A stretch of 12,130 nt of DNA, taken from Bacteroidales bacterium (GTDB lineage Bacteria; Bacteroidota; Bacteroidia; Bacteroidales; VadinHA17). The notes below the pieces were generated by a model. The model had not been told where the DNA came from and searched no databases. It worked only from the letters and a program-made list of their open reading frames with translations. Positions 1 to 7,242 of this stretch are shown piece by piece (the first letter of the stretch is position 1; every line of letters begins with the position of its first letter). The stretch is from positions 1 to 12,130 of the forward strand of contig JAUYBT010000155.1 in assembly GCA_030692905.1 (NCBI GenBank), given 5' to 3'. Position numbers and translations under genes: made by a program.

Positions 1-871
1 TCGAATAATACCTTAAAAGATCGGGATATTGTCTTTCAAAAAGATGATCGGATATTGCCATCATGCCAATTCTTTGACCAGCATAACTAAATATTTTAGA
101 ACTTGAGATAAGAATTATATAGTCATCAGTATACCTTCCGATAGTAGGTTGAAATGGAGGTAGCCCTGGTTTTGAATAGTCTTTTCTGAAATCCATGCCG
201 AAATAAGCAAGATCTTCAATAACAATAACATCATATTTCCTGGAAAGTTCTCCAATTATGGCAAGTTCCTCTTCATTTAAGCACATCCATGTAGGATTGT
301 TCGGATTTGAATAAAGAATTGAAGATATCTTACCTGATTTCAGATATGATTCCAGTTTACTTTTCAGCTTTGAACCTCTGTGCTCAAAAATATCAAAAGA
401 ATGGTAATCATGACCGAGTAGCTTCACCTGTGTTTTCTGTACCGGGAAACCCGGATCAAGGAAAAGGGTACCTTCTTTGGTTTTGTCATTCCTGTTTGCC
501 ACAAGGAAACTGATCATTGATCCCATCATTGAACCTACAGTGGGGATGCATCCCTGAGGATTAATATCAATATCAAGGAAAAGTTTTATGAATCTGGATG
601 TTTCCTCCTTTAAAGGGTTGACCCCTTCAATATTCGGATAAACGGAGGCGACTCCTCTCTTCAGGGAATCAATTTCAGCATTAACTCCGATTTGAGACAT
701 AGGCAGACCGGGGGCACCCATCTCCATCCGGATAAATTTCATTCCGGTTGTCGTTTCAATCTGATTGACAAGCTTTACGATCTCCCTGATACTGGCAGTT
801 CCAAGATTAGTCAATCCGCTTGCCTCAATCATGGTTTTCACTGTATTAAAATCAACCGGTGTGTTTCTCAT
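1..871 (-). CDS. PLP-dependent class I/II aminotransferase (C-terminus off the window)
   Basis: Reading the minus strand from the ATG at 871 gives an uninterrupted frame of 290 codons to the window edge; the C-terminus is missing. Fold-type I aminotransferase signatures are clear: NPNNPT at residues 189-194, EDLAY at 219-223 (Asp220 would pair with the pyridine nitrogen of PLP, Tyr223 with its phenolic oxygen), and the Schiff-base motif SSSK with Lys259, followed by GQRIG with Arg267 as a PLP-phosphate contact. The N-terminal stretch (SIREIVKLVNQIE, then a GAPGLP segment) resembles a Bacteroidales subfamily of cytosolic aminotransferases that I recall from general family knowledge; its substrate cannot be read from sequence. 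It follows the acyl-CoA ligase by 76 bp on the same strand, so a shared transcript is likely. That would fit amino acid to 2-oxoacid conversion feeding acyl-CoA formation (inference). No Shine-Dalgarno sequence precedes the start. The opposite strand carries only short spurious frames. Confidence 0.93.
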   Translation of the reverse strand, partial: MRNTPVDFNTVKTMIEASGLTNLGTASIREIVKLVNQIETTTGMKFIRMEMGAPGLPMSQIGVNAEIDSLKRGVASVYPNIEGVNPLKEETSRFIKLFLDIDINPQGCIPTVGSMMGSMISFLVANRNDKTKEGTLFLDPGFPVQKTQVKLLGHDYHSFDIFEHRGSKLKSKLESYLKSGKISSILYSNPNNPTWMCLNEEELAIIGELSRKYDVIVIEDLAYFGMDFRKDYSKPGLPPFQPTIGRYTDDYIILISSSKIFSYAGQRIGMMAISDHLFERQYPDLLRYYS

Positions 872-947
872 CTTGCTATTCAGAGTGACTTTAATGTTTG
901 TAAAAAAACTTATAAAAATAATAAATTAAATACCTAATCAATATATG

Positions 948-3014
948 CTATTTATCAGTCATCTCAATCCTGATCCTGGCATCAACTGTCACCACAGAAT
1001 CCTCTGTTCCCATCAGCGGGTTCAGATCCATTTCAGATATCTCGGGGGCAACTTCCGCAAGCGCTGATAACCTGCATATTATCTCAAGAAGAGAAGATTC
1101 CTTAATTCCCCTCTGACCTCTCATACCTTTAAAAATAGTGTATCCCTTGAGAGAATGAACCATATGTTTCGCTTCACTGTATGATACAGGAACCAAAGAC
1201 GCTGATACATCTTTCAGTGCTTCAATGAAGATCCCGCCAAGGCCTGCCAGCAACAGGTGACCAAAAGCGCCTTCAGCTTTTATCCCGGCAAAAAGTTCTG
1301 TACCGGAAACCATTTTCTGGACAAGAACTGCCTTTGATCCGGGTATCTTCATCATCCGTGTAAATTCCCTGGAAACTGATTTACTATCCTTCAGATTAAG
1401 AACAACTCCCCCGACATCAGATTTATGAACAGGTCCGACAACTTTCATAGCTACAGGGAAATCAATTTCTGAAGCCCTTCTGACGGCCTCAGCGGAATTG
1501 GTAACTACAGCCTCTTCTGCTAAAGGAATTCCTGCCGCCTTGAGTAACCTGCTTACATCTTCAGGACTCAGGTAACCGTTTTCCGAACTATCGATTATGG
1601 TGCGTATAGTGGTTTTATCTATAGTATACTGCTCATATTCAGCAACTTCGCGATACTGAGTATCAGATACTTTACATAGAGCATTTGCAAATGGCACCTC
1701 ATCGGGGAAATTGATATTTCCCTTTGAAAGAAATTCCTTTATCTCTTGACTTACGTTTATTATGGAAGGTAAAACCGGGAAAATGGGTTTACTGCAAGTT
1801 CTCATTTTTTTATCGAGCAGATCGTAGACATCATAAACAGGGAAGAGTCCCGGACTGCCAAAGATGACCGCCATTGCATCGATATTGTCAAAATCATTTT
1901 CACAGGCATCAATAATATAACCAAGCTGTTCCGCATTACCTGTTGCCAGAAAATCAATCGGATTGGCTACAGATGACCCGGGGAACAATTTTTCGCGCAA
2001 GGCATCGGCTTTTTTTCCGGTTATCTGAGGCACTTCCATTCCCCCTTTCGAAAGAGCATCGGTAAGCATTACAGCCGGTCCCCCGGCATGAGTTATGATT
2101 GCGATCCTCTTACCTTTTAATGCGGGACGGGTAAAAACAGAAGCAACTGCTATCAGTTCCGACCGGCTGTTGCACCTGACGATGCCAGCTTTCCGGAACA
2201 GCGCTTCAACAGCTGTGTCGGGACTTGCCATGGCTCCTGTGTGCGATGATGCAGCCCTGCTGCCGGCTTCGGAAGTCCCTGATTTAATGGCTGCTATTCT
2301 GCACCCTTTTCTTATAAGGGAAGAAGCATGTTTAAGAAGCTTTCCCGGATTTCCAATAGTCTCAATATAAAGCAGTTTTATCCTTGAAGAGGTTTTCGGA
2401 TCAAAAGAGAGATCAAGATATTCAAGTACATCTTCCACGCCAATCTGGGCACTGTTTCCAACGGAATAGAGACTTGAAAAAGTTAAACCATTTGGAATAG
2501 CCGCTTCCATTATAAATACAGCAGTTGCTCCTGAACCGGAGATAAAATCAATTCCTTTAGGATCAAGTTTTGGTAGAGGTGTAGTAAAGACACCGTTATA
2601 GTTAATGTTCAGGAAACCGATACAATTTGGTCCGATAAGACAACCATTGTACTTATTAATGACATCAACGATCTGTTGCTCCAGAACACTTCCTCCGTGG
2701 CTCTCTTCACTGAAACCGGCTGATAAAATGATAAATGCAAGCGTTTTTTTGTCCCGGCATAATGTCTCAACAGCAGACAGGCACATCTTTGCAGGAATTG
2801 CAAGGATAGCCAGATCTGTATCGGGTATCAGGGAAATATCTTTGTACGACTTCAATCCCTGGACAACATCCTGCTTAGGATTAACAACATAAAGGTTCCG
2901 TGGGAATTTTCCGTCGAGAATATTTTTAAGGACTTTTCCTCCCGGTTTTAAAATATCGTCTGAGCCTCCGATAACAACAATGCTGCCCGGATTTATAAGT
3001 TTTTCATTTATCAT
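948..3014 (-). CDS. Acetate/acyl-CoA ligase (ADP-forming), fused alpha-beta subunits
   Basis: This 688-residue protein has the length and order of fused NDP-forming acyl-CoA synthetases, cytosolic enzymes that convert acyl-CoA + ADP + Pi to acid + CoA + ATP by way of phosphohistidine intermediates. Domains in order: an N-terminal CoA-binding Rossmann domain (about 1-130, with VVIGGSDD at 13-20 and GPNCIGFLN at 128-136); a succinyl-CoA-ligase-like flavodoxin region (about 150-300) holding SHTGA, where His258 is the expected phosphorylated residue; a second such region (about 300-450); and a C-terminal ATP-grasp domain (about 470-688). The last has HKSDVGGVV at 530-538, whose His530 matches the second histidine that carries phosphate in the two-subunit enzymes, and EMDLNPL at 661-667. 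Nothing is truncated and all key residues are present. In peptide-fermenting anaerobes and archaea this enzyme yields ATP from acetyl-CoA or branched/aryl acyl-CoAs; the substrate here is not determinable. The aminotransferase downstream suggests acyl-CoAs derived from amino acids (inference). The start ATG lacks a Shine-Dalgarno motif. Confidence 0.95.
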   Translation of the reverse strand: MINEKLINPGSIVVIGGSDDILKPGGKVLKNILDGKFPRNLYVVNPKQDVVQGLKSYKDISLIPDTDLAILAIPAKMCLSAVETLCRDKKTLAFIILSAGFSEESHGGSVLEQQIVDVINKYNGCLIGPNCIGFLNINYNGVFTTPLPKLDPKGIDFISGSGATAVFIMEAAIPNGLTFSSLYSVGNSAQIGVEDVLEYLDLSFDPKTSSRIKLLYIETIGNPGKLLKHASSLIRKGCRIAAIKSGTSEAGSRAASSHTGAMASPDTAVEALFRKAGIVRCNSRSELIAVASVFTRPALKGKRIAIITHAGGPAVMLTDALSKGGMEVPQITGKKADALREKLFPGSSVANPIDFLATGNAEQLGYIIDACENDFDNIDAMAVIFGSPGLFPVYDVYDLLDKKMRTCSKPIFPVLPSIINVSQEIKEFLSKGNINFPDEVPFANALCKVSDTQYREVAEYEQYTIDKTTIRTIIDSSENGYLSPEDVSRLLKAAGIPLAEEAVVTNSAEAVRRASEIDFPVAMKVVGPVHKSDVGGVVLNLKDSKSVSREFTRMMKIPGSKAVLVQKMVSGTELFAGIKAEGAFGHLLLAGLGGIFIEALKDVSASLVPVSYSEAKHMVHSLKGYTIFKGMRGQRGIKESSLLEIICRLSALAEVAPEISEMDLNPLMGTEDSVVTVDARIRIEMTDK

Positions 3015-3213
3015 AATGTAAAGTAATGGTTTTGGAGTGAATTATGAAATTCAATAATTCGGCCGGACAGAAAACTACAACCCGGCAAACCTCTTGAGGA
3101 AACCGACATTATGAGCTACAACAAATAAATACTTTTCTGATATATAATGACTTACAACCACTGTCTGATCTTATAATATGAAAGCAAGATAATAAAAATA
3201 AATAGTACAAAAC

Positions 3214-3227
3214 ATAACAATTGTCAT
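3214..3227. promoter_or_regulatory. Near-palindrome upstream of hydE, possible regulator site
   Basis: ATAACAATTGTCAT is symmetric at 12 of 14 positions, with a perfect 8-bp core ACAATTGT. It lies about 57 bp upstream of the putative hydE -7 element. It contains two Rex-like half sites (TAACAA and TTGTCA), but back to back in everted order rather than the inward-facing order with a 6-bp gap of known Rex operators. It could therefore be a site for another dimeric regulator, or chance in AT-rich DNA. Confidence 0.25.
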
Positions 3228-3283
3228 GAGATATTGGAATTAAAGAGGGGGTTTGAGGATAAGTTCATGTATCTGCCTTTTAT

Positions 3284-3291
3284 TATCTTTG
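3284..3291 (+). promoter_or_regulatory. Bacteroidota-type -7 promoter element of hydE
   Basis: TATCTTTG matches the Bacteroidota sigma-ABfr -7 consensus TAnnTTTG exactly and ends 19 bp before the hydE start codon, implying a short leader of roughly 10-13 nt. A TTTG at 3252-3255 could be the -33 element, but the 28-bp gap is longer than the usual 19-21 bp, so the -33 assignment is doubtful. Confidence 0.45.
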
Positions 3292-3310
3292 CAAACCGAT
3301 TTTAAGCAAG

Positions 3311-4408
3311 ATGGACACTACAATAAAAGAGATACTGACACAGGAAGAATTTTCGAAAAAAAATATTATCAGACTCCTTAAATCTGAAGGAGAAGACAGA
3401 ACTCTTCTCTTTAAAAAATCCGCGGATGTAAAAGAAAAATTTATCGGCAATAAGGTATGGTTCAGGGGACTGATTGAGTTTTCAAATGTCTGCGGGAAGG
3501 ATTGTCTCTATTGCGGAATCAGAAAAGGCAATAAAAATCTGGAACGTTATAGTTTATCTGATGATGAGATACTTGCTGCTGCCAGGTTTGCTTATGACAA
3601 CCGTTACGGGTCGATAGCACTTCAATCGGGAGAACTTGAGAGCCAGTTTGTTACAAACAGGATTGAAAGCCTTCTGCATAAGATAAAGGAATTGTCAAAT
3701 GGTGAATTAGGAGTTACTTTGTCGGTAGGGGAGCAGGAACCTGAAGTGTATAAAAAATGGTATGAAGCAGGTGCCCACCGCTATCTTCTGCGTGTTGAAT
3801 CAACCAACCAGGATCTTTACAACAAAATCCACCCAAATGATTCAAAGCATAATTTCAACCGTAGACTGGAATGCCTTAAAAGCCTGCAGGATATTGGTTA
3901 TCAGACAGGTACCGGTGTTATGATTGGTTTGCCATTTCAGACCATTGATGATCTTGCCGGTGACCTCCTATTTATGAAAGAATTCAATATCGATATGTGT
4001 GGCATGGGACCCTATATTGAACATGCTGATACACCTCTGATTGAACATGCGGAAAACCTATTGCCACTGAAAGAGAGATTTGATCTAACACTTAAAATGA
4101 TTGCTATCATCAGGATTATGATGAGGGATATTAATATTGTTGCAGCAACCGCTCTTCAGACAATAGATCCAATCGGAAGGGAGAAAGCTGTTAAGATCGG
4201 CGCAAATATCCTTATGCCAAATATTACACCTGGCAAATATCGCGACAGCTATAAACTATATGATAATAAACCTTGTACAGACGACTCAGCTGAGGATTGT
4301 CAGAGTTGTCTTGAAGCACGTGTCAGACTTGCTGATGCGGAAGTCATTTACGGGGAATGGGGCGATTCAAAGCATTATAACGGAAGAAGGTTAAAGGCGA
4401 AAGGCTAA
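3311..4408 (+). CDS. hydE: [FeFe]-hydrogenase maturase HydE, radical SAM
   Basis: HydE is a cytosolic radical S-adenosylmethionine enzyme acting in assembly of the two-iron subcluster of the [FeFe]-hydrogenase H-cluster, together with HydG and the scaffold HydF. The 365-residue product has the radical-SAM CX3CX2C motif at Cys61, Cys65 and Cys68, set in a NVCGKDCLYCGIR context typical of HydE. It is followed by ALQSGE at 103-108, TLSVGE at 136-141, RYLLR at 157-161, GLPFQTIDDL at 206-215 and a MPNITP segment at 302-307, collinear with Thermotoga HydE as I remember it. A C-terminal triad, Cys322, Cys330 and Cys333 (CX7CX2C), has the spacing of the accessory, non-essential second cluster site of the Thermotoga enzyme. 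BioB and PylB are related folds, but the motif contexts favour HydE. The M14 peptidase gene follows 179 bp downstream on the same strand. The last codons fall inside a heptamer repeat (4393-4406). Neither HydF nor hydrogenase subunits are in the window. Confidence 0.96.
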   Translation: MDTTIKEILTQEEFSKKNIIRLLKSEGEDRTLLFKKSADVKEKFIGNKVWFRGLIEFSNVCGKDCLYCGIRKGNKNLERYSLSDDEILAAARFAYDNRYGSIALQSGELESQFVTNRIESLLHKIKELSNGELGVTLSVGEQEPEVYKKWYEAGAHRYLLRVESTNQDLYNKIHPNDSKHNFNRRLECLKSLQDIGYQTGTGVMIGLPFQTIDDLAGDLLFMKEFNIDMCGMGPYIEHADTPLIEHAENLLPLKERFDLTLKMIAIIRIMMRDINIVAATALQTIDPIGREKAVKIGANILMPNITPGKYRDSYKLYDNKPCTDDSAEDCQSCLEARVRLADAEVIYGEWGDSKHYNGRRLKAKG

Positions 4409-4475
4409 TAGCTGAATGTTTCGCGTTTATCGTTTATCGTTTTTGCCTTTTTAACTCTTCCCTTTTGTCTTTTGT
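4393..4475. repeat. Heptanucleotide repeats spanning the hydE 3' end and downstream spacer
   Basis: Several short runs have a 7-bp period: AAAGGCG-AAAGGCT at 4393-4406, which includes the last codons and first stop base of hydE; CGTTTAT twice plus CGTTTTT at 4424-4444; and CTTTTGT twice plus CTT at 4462-4478. Upstream copies are purine-rich and downstream copies pyrimidine-rich, so transcripts could pair imperfectly (for example TTAAAGGC with GCCTTTTTAA). The function is unknown; a 3'-end structure or a decayed dispersed repeat are both possible. Confidence 0.6.
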
Positions 4476-4587
4476 CTTAACCCTTTCTCCTATTGCCTGA
4501 TTCATGTTTTAAAACAAATCACTTACAGATTATTAAATAAGATTTTTTTCTATATTGTCGCCAATTAAAAAAAGTTAAATTCTGATC

Positions 4588-7155
4588 ATGAAAAAATCCA
4601 TTTTAGTCCTCGCAGTACTCTTTGTATTTACGAGTGGAAAAGCCCAGGTAAACCTTGAGTATTTTCTTCCAAAAGATGTCACTTATAATAAAGAGGTACC
4701 AACACCAAAACAGTTCACCGGCCATGAAGTCGGGGAATGGCATTTTACGCATGACAAACTAGTTTTCTATATGCTCGAACTGGCAAAAATTTCTGACAGG
4801 GCAATCTGGGAGGAATATGGAAGAAGCTATGAAGATCGTCCTCTTGGACAATTGATAATCAGTTCGCCTGAGAATATTAAAAATATTGAGCAATTAAGGC
4901 AACAGCATCTCCAGCTATGCGATCCAACAAAATCTGATAATTCAGATATTAAAAATATGCCTCTCTTTATTAAACTTGGATATGGCGTACATGGTAATGA
5001 GTCAAGTGCGCAAAACGCATCTGTATTGACAGCTTATTATCTTATTGCAGGTGATGGCAAGAAGATAGATGAATTACTGAAAAACACTGTCATCCTGATA
5101 GATCCGGCACTTAACCCCGATGGAATGCAGCGGCATTCTTCGTGGGTCAACTTCACAAAAAGTCTAAACAATAATCCTGACCCAAACTCATGGGAATTCA
5201 GTGAACCATGGCCGGGAGGAAGAACCAACCACTACTGGTTCGATCTTAACCGCGATTATATAATGCTCCAACATCCTGAATCTGTGGGACGTGTGGCAGC
5301 ATTTTATAAATGGAGACCTAATATAAATACCGATCACCATGAGATGAGTACAAACACTACATTTTTCTTCCAGCCTGGTGTACAAAGTCGGAATAATCCG
5401 TTAACTCCGGCTGATAACCAGGAGCTTACAGCCGAAATAGGTAAGTATCATGAAAAATATCTTAATGCCATCGGCAGCCTGTATTATACCGAAGAGAGTT
5501 ATGATGATTTTTATGTAGGAAAAGGATCTTCATATCCTGACATTCATGGTTCAGTCGGGATACTGTTTGAACAGGCCGGGGTAAAAGGGCACCTGAAAGA
5601 GACACCAGGTGGAATACTCTCATTTCCTTTTGCAATAAGAAATCAGTTCACAGTTTCCCTGTCGACCATGGAAGCCGGACTGAACATGAAAAGCAAACTT
5701 CTTGAAAGTCAGAGGAATTTTTATAAGGATGCTCTCAGCCAGGCTGACAAATACGCTGTCAAAGCCTATATTTTCACTGAACCTGCAGATAATGGAAGGC
5801 TTAATGAATTTATCAGAAACCTGTTGCAGCATCAGATTAAGGTATACAAACTTGCCAGGGATGTCAGCAAAAATGGAGTTGAGTATAAAGCCGGTAACAG
5901 CTATGTTGTTCCGTTGAAACAGAATGAATACAGGTTCATCAGAAGTCTTTTCGAGCCTGTTAAAGAGTTCACCGACAGTGTATTTTATGATATTTCGACC
6001 TGGGTGTTGCCAATGTCATTCAATATCCGCTATACAGGAATAAATGTGATTAAAGAGATGGAAGGACTTGCCGGTGCTGAAATTTCACAACCTCCTGCAG
6101 TGGAAGGCAGTTTAATAGCTTCAAAAGATTCTTATACCTATCTTTTTGAGTGGAATGAATACCTAGCCCCGAAAGCATTGTACAAATTACAGAATGCCGG
6201 CATTATTACCAGGGTTTCTACAGACAAATTTGTTTGTGATGATGGTCAATTAAAGAAGGAGTTTTCGTATGGAACCATTTTAGTTCCTGCCTCCGGTCAA
6301 GATATAGCAGGAGATGATTTATTCAAACTTCTGGAATCAGTTGCAAAGGATTGTGGTATAACAATTTATGGTGTTAACACCGGACTTACTCCAAAAGGGA
6401 TTGACCTCGGGAGCAGTGGATTCTCAGTTCTGCAAAAACCATCAGTGATCATGTTTGTGGGTGATGGCTCCAACAGCAGTGACGCCGGAGAGATATGGCA
6501 TATGTTCGATACACGGTTCAACATCCCGGTAACGATGGTAACTCCTGGAAGGGCAGGTACTGTTGACCTCGACCGTTATAATGTATTAATAGTGACAGGG
6601 TCTCCGGATGTCAGTCCGGCCGTTATTGAAAACATTAAGACATGGAACCGCAAGGGCGGAACCATAATTGGCTATGAGAGCGGTAATAACTGGCTTTCAA
6701 GAAATAAACTGGCGGAAATAGAGTTTGTGCCTACTGTTACTTCCAAAATTAAGGATGGCATTTATATCAACAGGTCAGGTGATAGTCAGGTTCAGCAGAT
6801 ACCGGGTTCAATTTTCGAAACAAAACTCGACCTCAGTCATCCGCTCTGTTATGGCTATACAAGGGATATTCTCCCTATATTCAAGTCTGGAGTCACTGCA
6901 GCCAGAAAGGATGTAAATGTCTATAACAATCCTGTAACCTATACATCAAATCCCTTACTCAGCGGATATTGCACAAAGGAAAATATAGAGAGAATAAAAG
7001 GGACTTCATTTGCCAGTGTTCATGGGAAAAGGGTCATTTCCATTTACGACAATACTAATTTCAGAGCAATATGGTATGGCACGAATAAGATCTTTATGAA
7101 TGCTGTGTTCTTTGGACAGTTGACGGGAAGAGGGAGTAATGAATATGGGCAATAA
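4588..7155 (+). CDS. Secreted M14-family zinc carboxypeptidase-like metallopeptidase
   Basis: This 855-residue protein starts with a lipophilic signal peptide (about residues 1-20; charged MKKS, hydrophobic core, cleavage probably after GKAQ), so it is expected in the periplasm or outside the cell. The M14 catalytic domain covers about 45-370. HGNE at 135-138 gives the zinc ligands His135 and Glu138; LNRDY at 220-224 supplies an Asn-Arg substrate-binding pair; DHHEM at 249-253 gives the third ligand, probably His251; and Glu328 in LFEQAG is the expected general base. The C-terminal half (about 480-855) includes a flavodoxin/glutamine-amidotransferase-like segment around 615-700, with an NVLIVTGSPDVSP strand and a KGGTIIGYESG strand-turn, as found in large Bacteroidota M14 proteins; its role is unknown. 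I see no C-terminal type IX sorting domain. The product would release amino acids from peptides, though substrates may be murein peptides. It lies between hydE and the convergent hydG; linkage to hydrogen metabolism is not shown by sequence. A weak TATATTG element lies at 4551-4557. Confidence 0.9.
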   Translation: MKKSILVLAVLFVFTSGKAQVNLEYFLPKDVTYNKEVPTPKQFTGHEVGEWHFTHDKLVFYMLELAKISDRAIWEEYGRSYEDRPLGQLIISSPENIKNIEQLRQQHLQLCDPTKSDNSDIKNMPLFIKLGYGVHGNESSAQNASVLTAYYLIAGDGKKIDELLKNTVILIDPALNPDGMQRHSSWVNFTKSLNNNPDPNSWEFSEPWPGGRTNHYWFDLNRDYIMLQHPESVGRVAAFYKWRPNINTDHHEMSTNTTFFFQPGVQSRNNPLTPADNQELTAEIGKYHEKYLNAIGSLYYTEESYDDFYVGKGSSYPDIHGSVGILFEQAGVKGHLKETPGGILSFPFAIRNQFTVSLSTMEAGLNMKSKLLESQRNFYKDALSQADKYAVKAYIFTEPADNGRLNEFIRNLLQHQIKVYKLARDVSKNGVEYKAGNSYVVPLKQNEYRFIRSLFEPVKEFTDSVFYDISTWVLPMSFNIRYTGINVIKEMEGLAGAEISQPPAVEGSLIASKDSYTYLFEWNEYLAPKALYKLQNAGIITRVSTDKFVCDDGQLKKEFSYGTILVPASGQDIAGDDLFKLLESVAKDCGITIYGVNTGLTPKGIDLGSSGFSVLQKPSVIMFVGDGSNSSDAGEIWHMFDTRFNIPVTMVTPGRAGTVDLDRYNVLIVTGSPDVSPAVIENIKTWNRKGGTIIGYESGNNWLSRNKLAEIEFVPTVTSKIKDGIYINRSGDSQVQQIPGSIFETKLDLSHPLCYGYTRDILPIFKSGVTAARKDVNVYNNPVTYTSNPLLSGYCTKENIERIKGTSFASVHGKRVISIYDNTNFRAIWYGTNKIFMNAVFFGQLTGRGSNEYGQ

Positions 7156-7172
7156 GTAACATGCGGCAGACG

Positions 7173-7235
7173 ACAGGCAACAGGCATCAGGGAAATGTGA
7201 GCCTGCCTGAAGCCTGTAGCCTGTAGCCTGTAGCC
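7173..7235. repeat. Inverted heptamer repeats forming an imperfect hairpin between convergent genes
   Basis: ACAGGCA occurs twice (7173-7186), followed by a degenerate third copy (TCAGGGA, 7187-7193). In the opposite sense GCCTGTA is repeated three times at 7212-7232, followed by GCC. The two arrays are roughly reverse complements and can pair: 7188-7191 with 7202-7205, 7181-7184 with 7206-7209, and 7173-7178 with 7212-7217, around a 10-nt loop at 7192-7201, with a 3-nt bulge and a 2x2 internal loop. It lies between the stop of the M14 peptidase (7155) and the stop of hydG (7243), so it could act as a bidirectional terminator or RNA 3'-end stabiliser. There is no adjacent U-tract on either strand, so it is not a classical intrinsic terminator. 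Confidence 0.6.
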
Positions 7236-7242
7236 TTCAACT

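Larger units (their letters stand above)
3015..3310. other. Divergent intergenic region between acyl-CoA ligase and hydE
   Basis: This 296-bp AT-rich spacer separates divergent genes and must carry promoters for both. On the plus strand it holds an exact match to the Bacteroidota -7 element close to hydE and, about 60 bp further upstream, a 14-bp near-palindrome. On the minus strand the best -7 candidate for the ligase is TAGTTTTC at 3077-3070 (seven of eight positions), with no convincing -33 partner. I see no coding frame and no RNA gene in it. Confidence 0.7.

Noticed and set aside
307..937. Short plus-strand frames (68 and 81 codons) in the left part of the window
   Set aside because: They lie opposite, or largely opposite, the clear aminotransferase frame; their sequences show no domain features and look like antisense shadows.
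3311..4408. BioB or PylB instead of HydE
   Set aside because: The CX3CX2C context, the NxTPxxYR-like C-terminal segment and the C-terminal CX7CX2C triad match HydE, and hydG is nearby.
7173..7235. CRISPR-like repeat array
   Set aside because: Units are only 7 bp and directly abutting without spacers; no cas genes are present.
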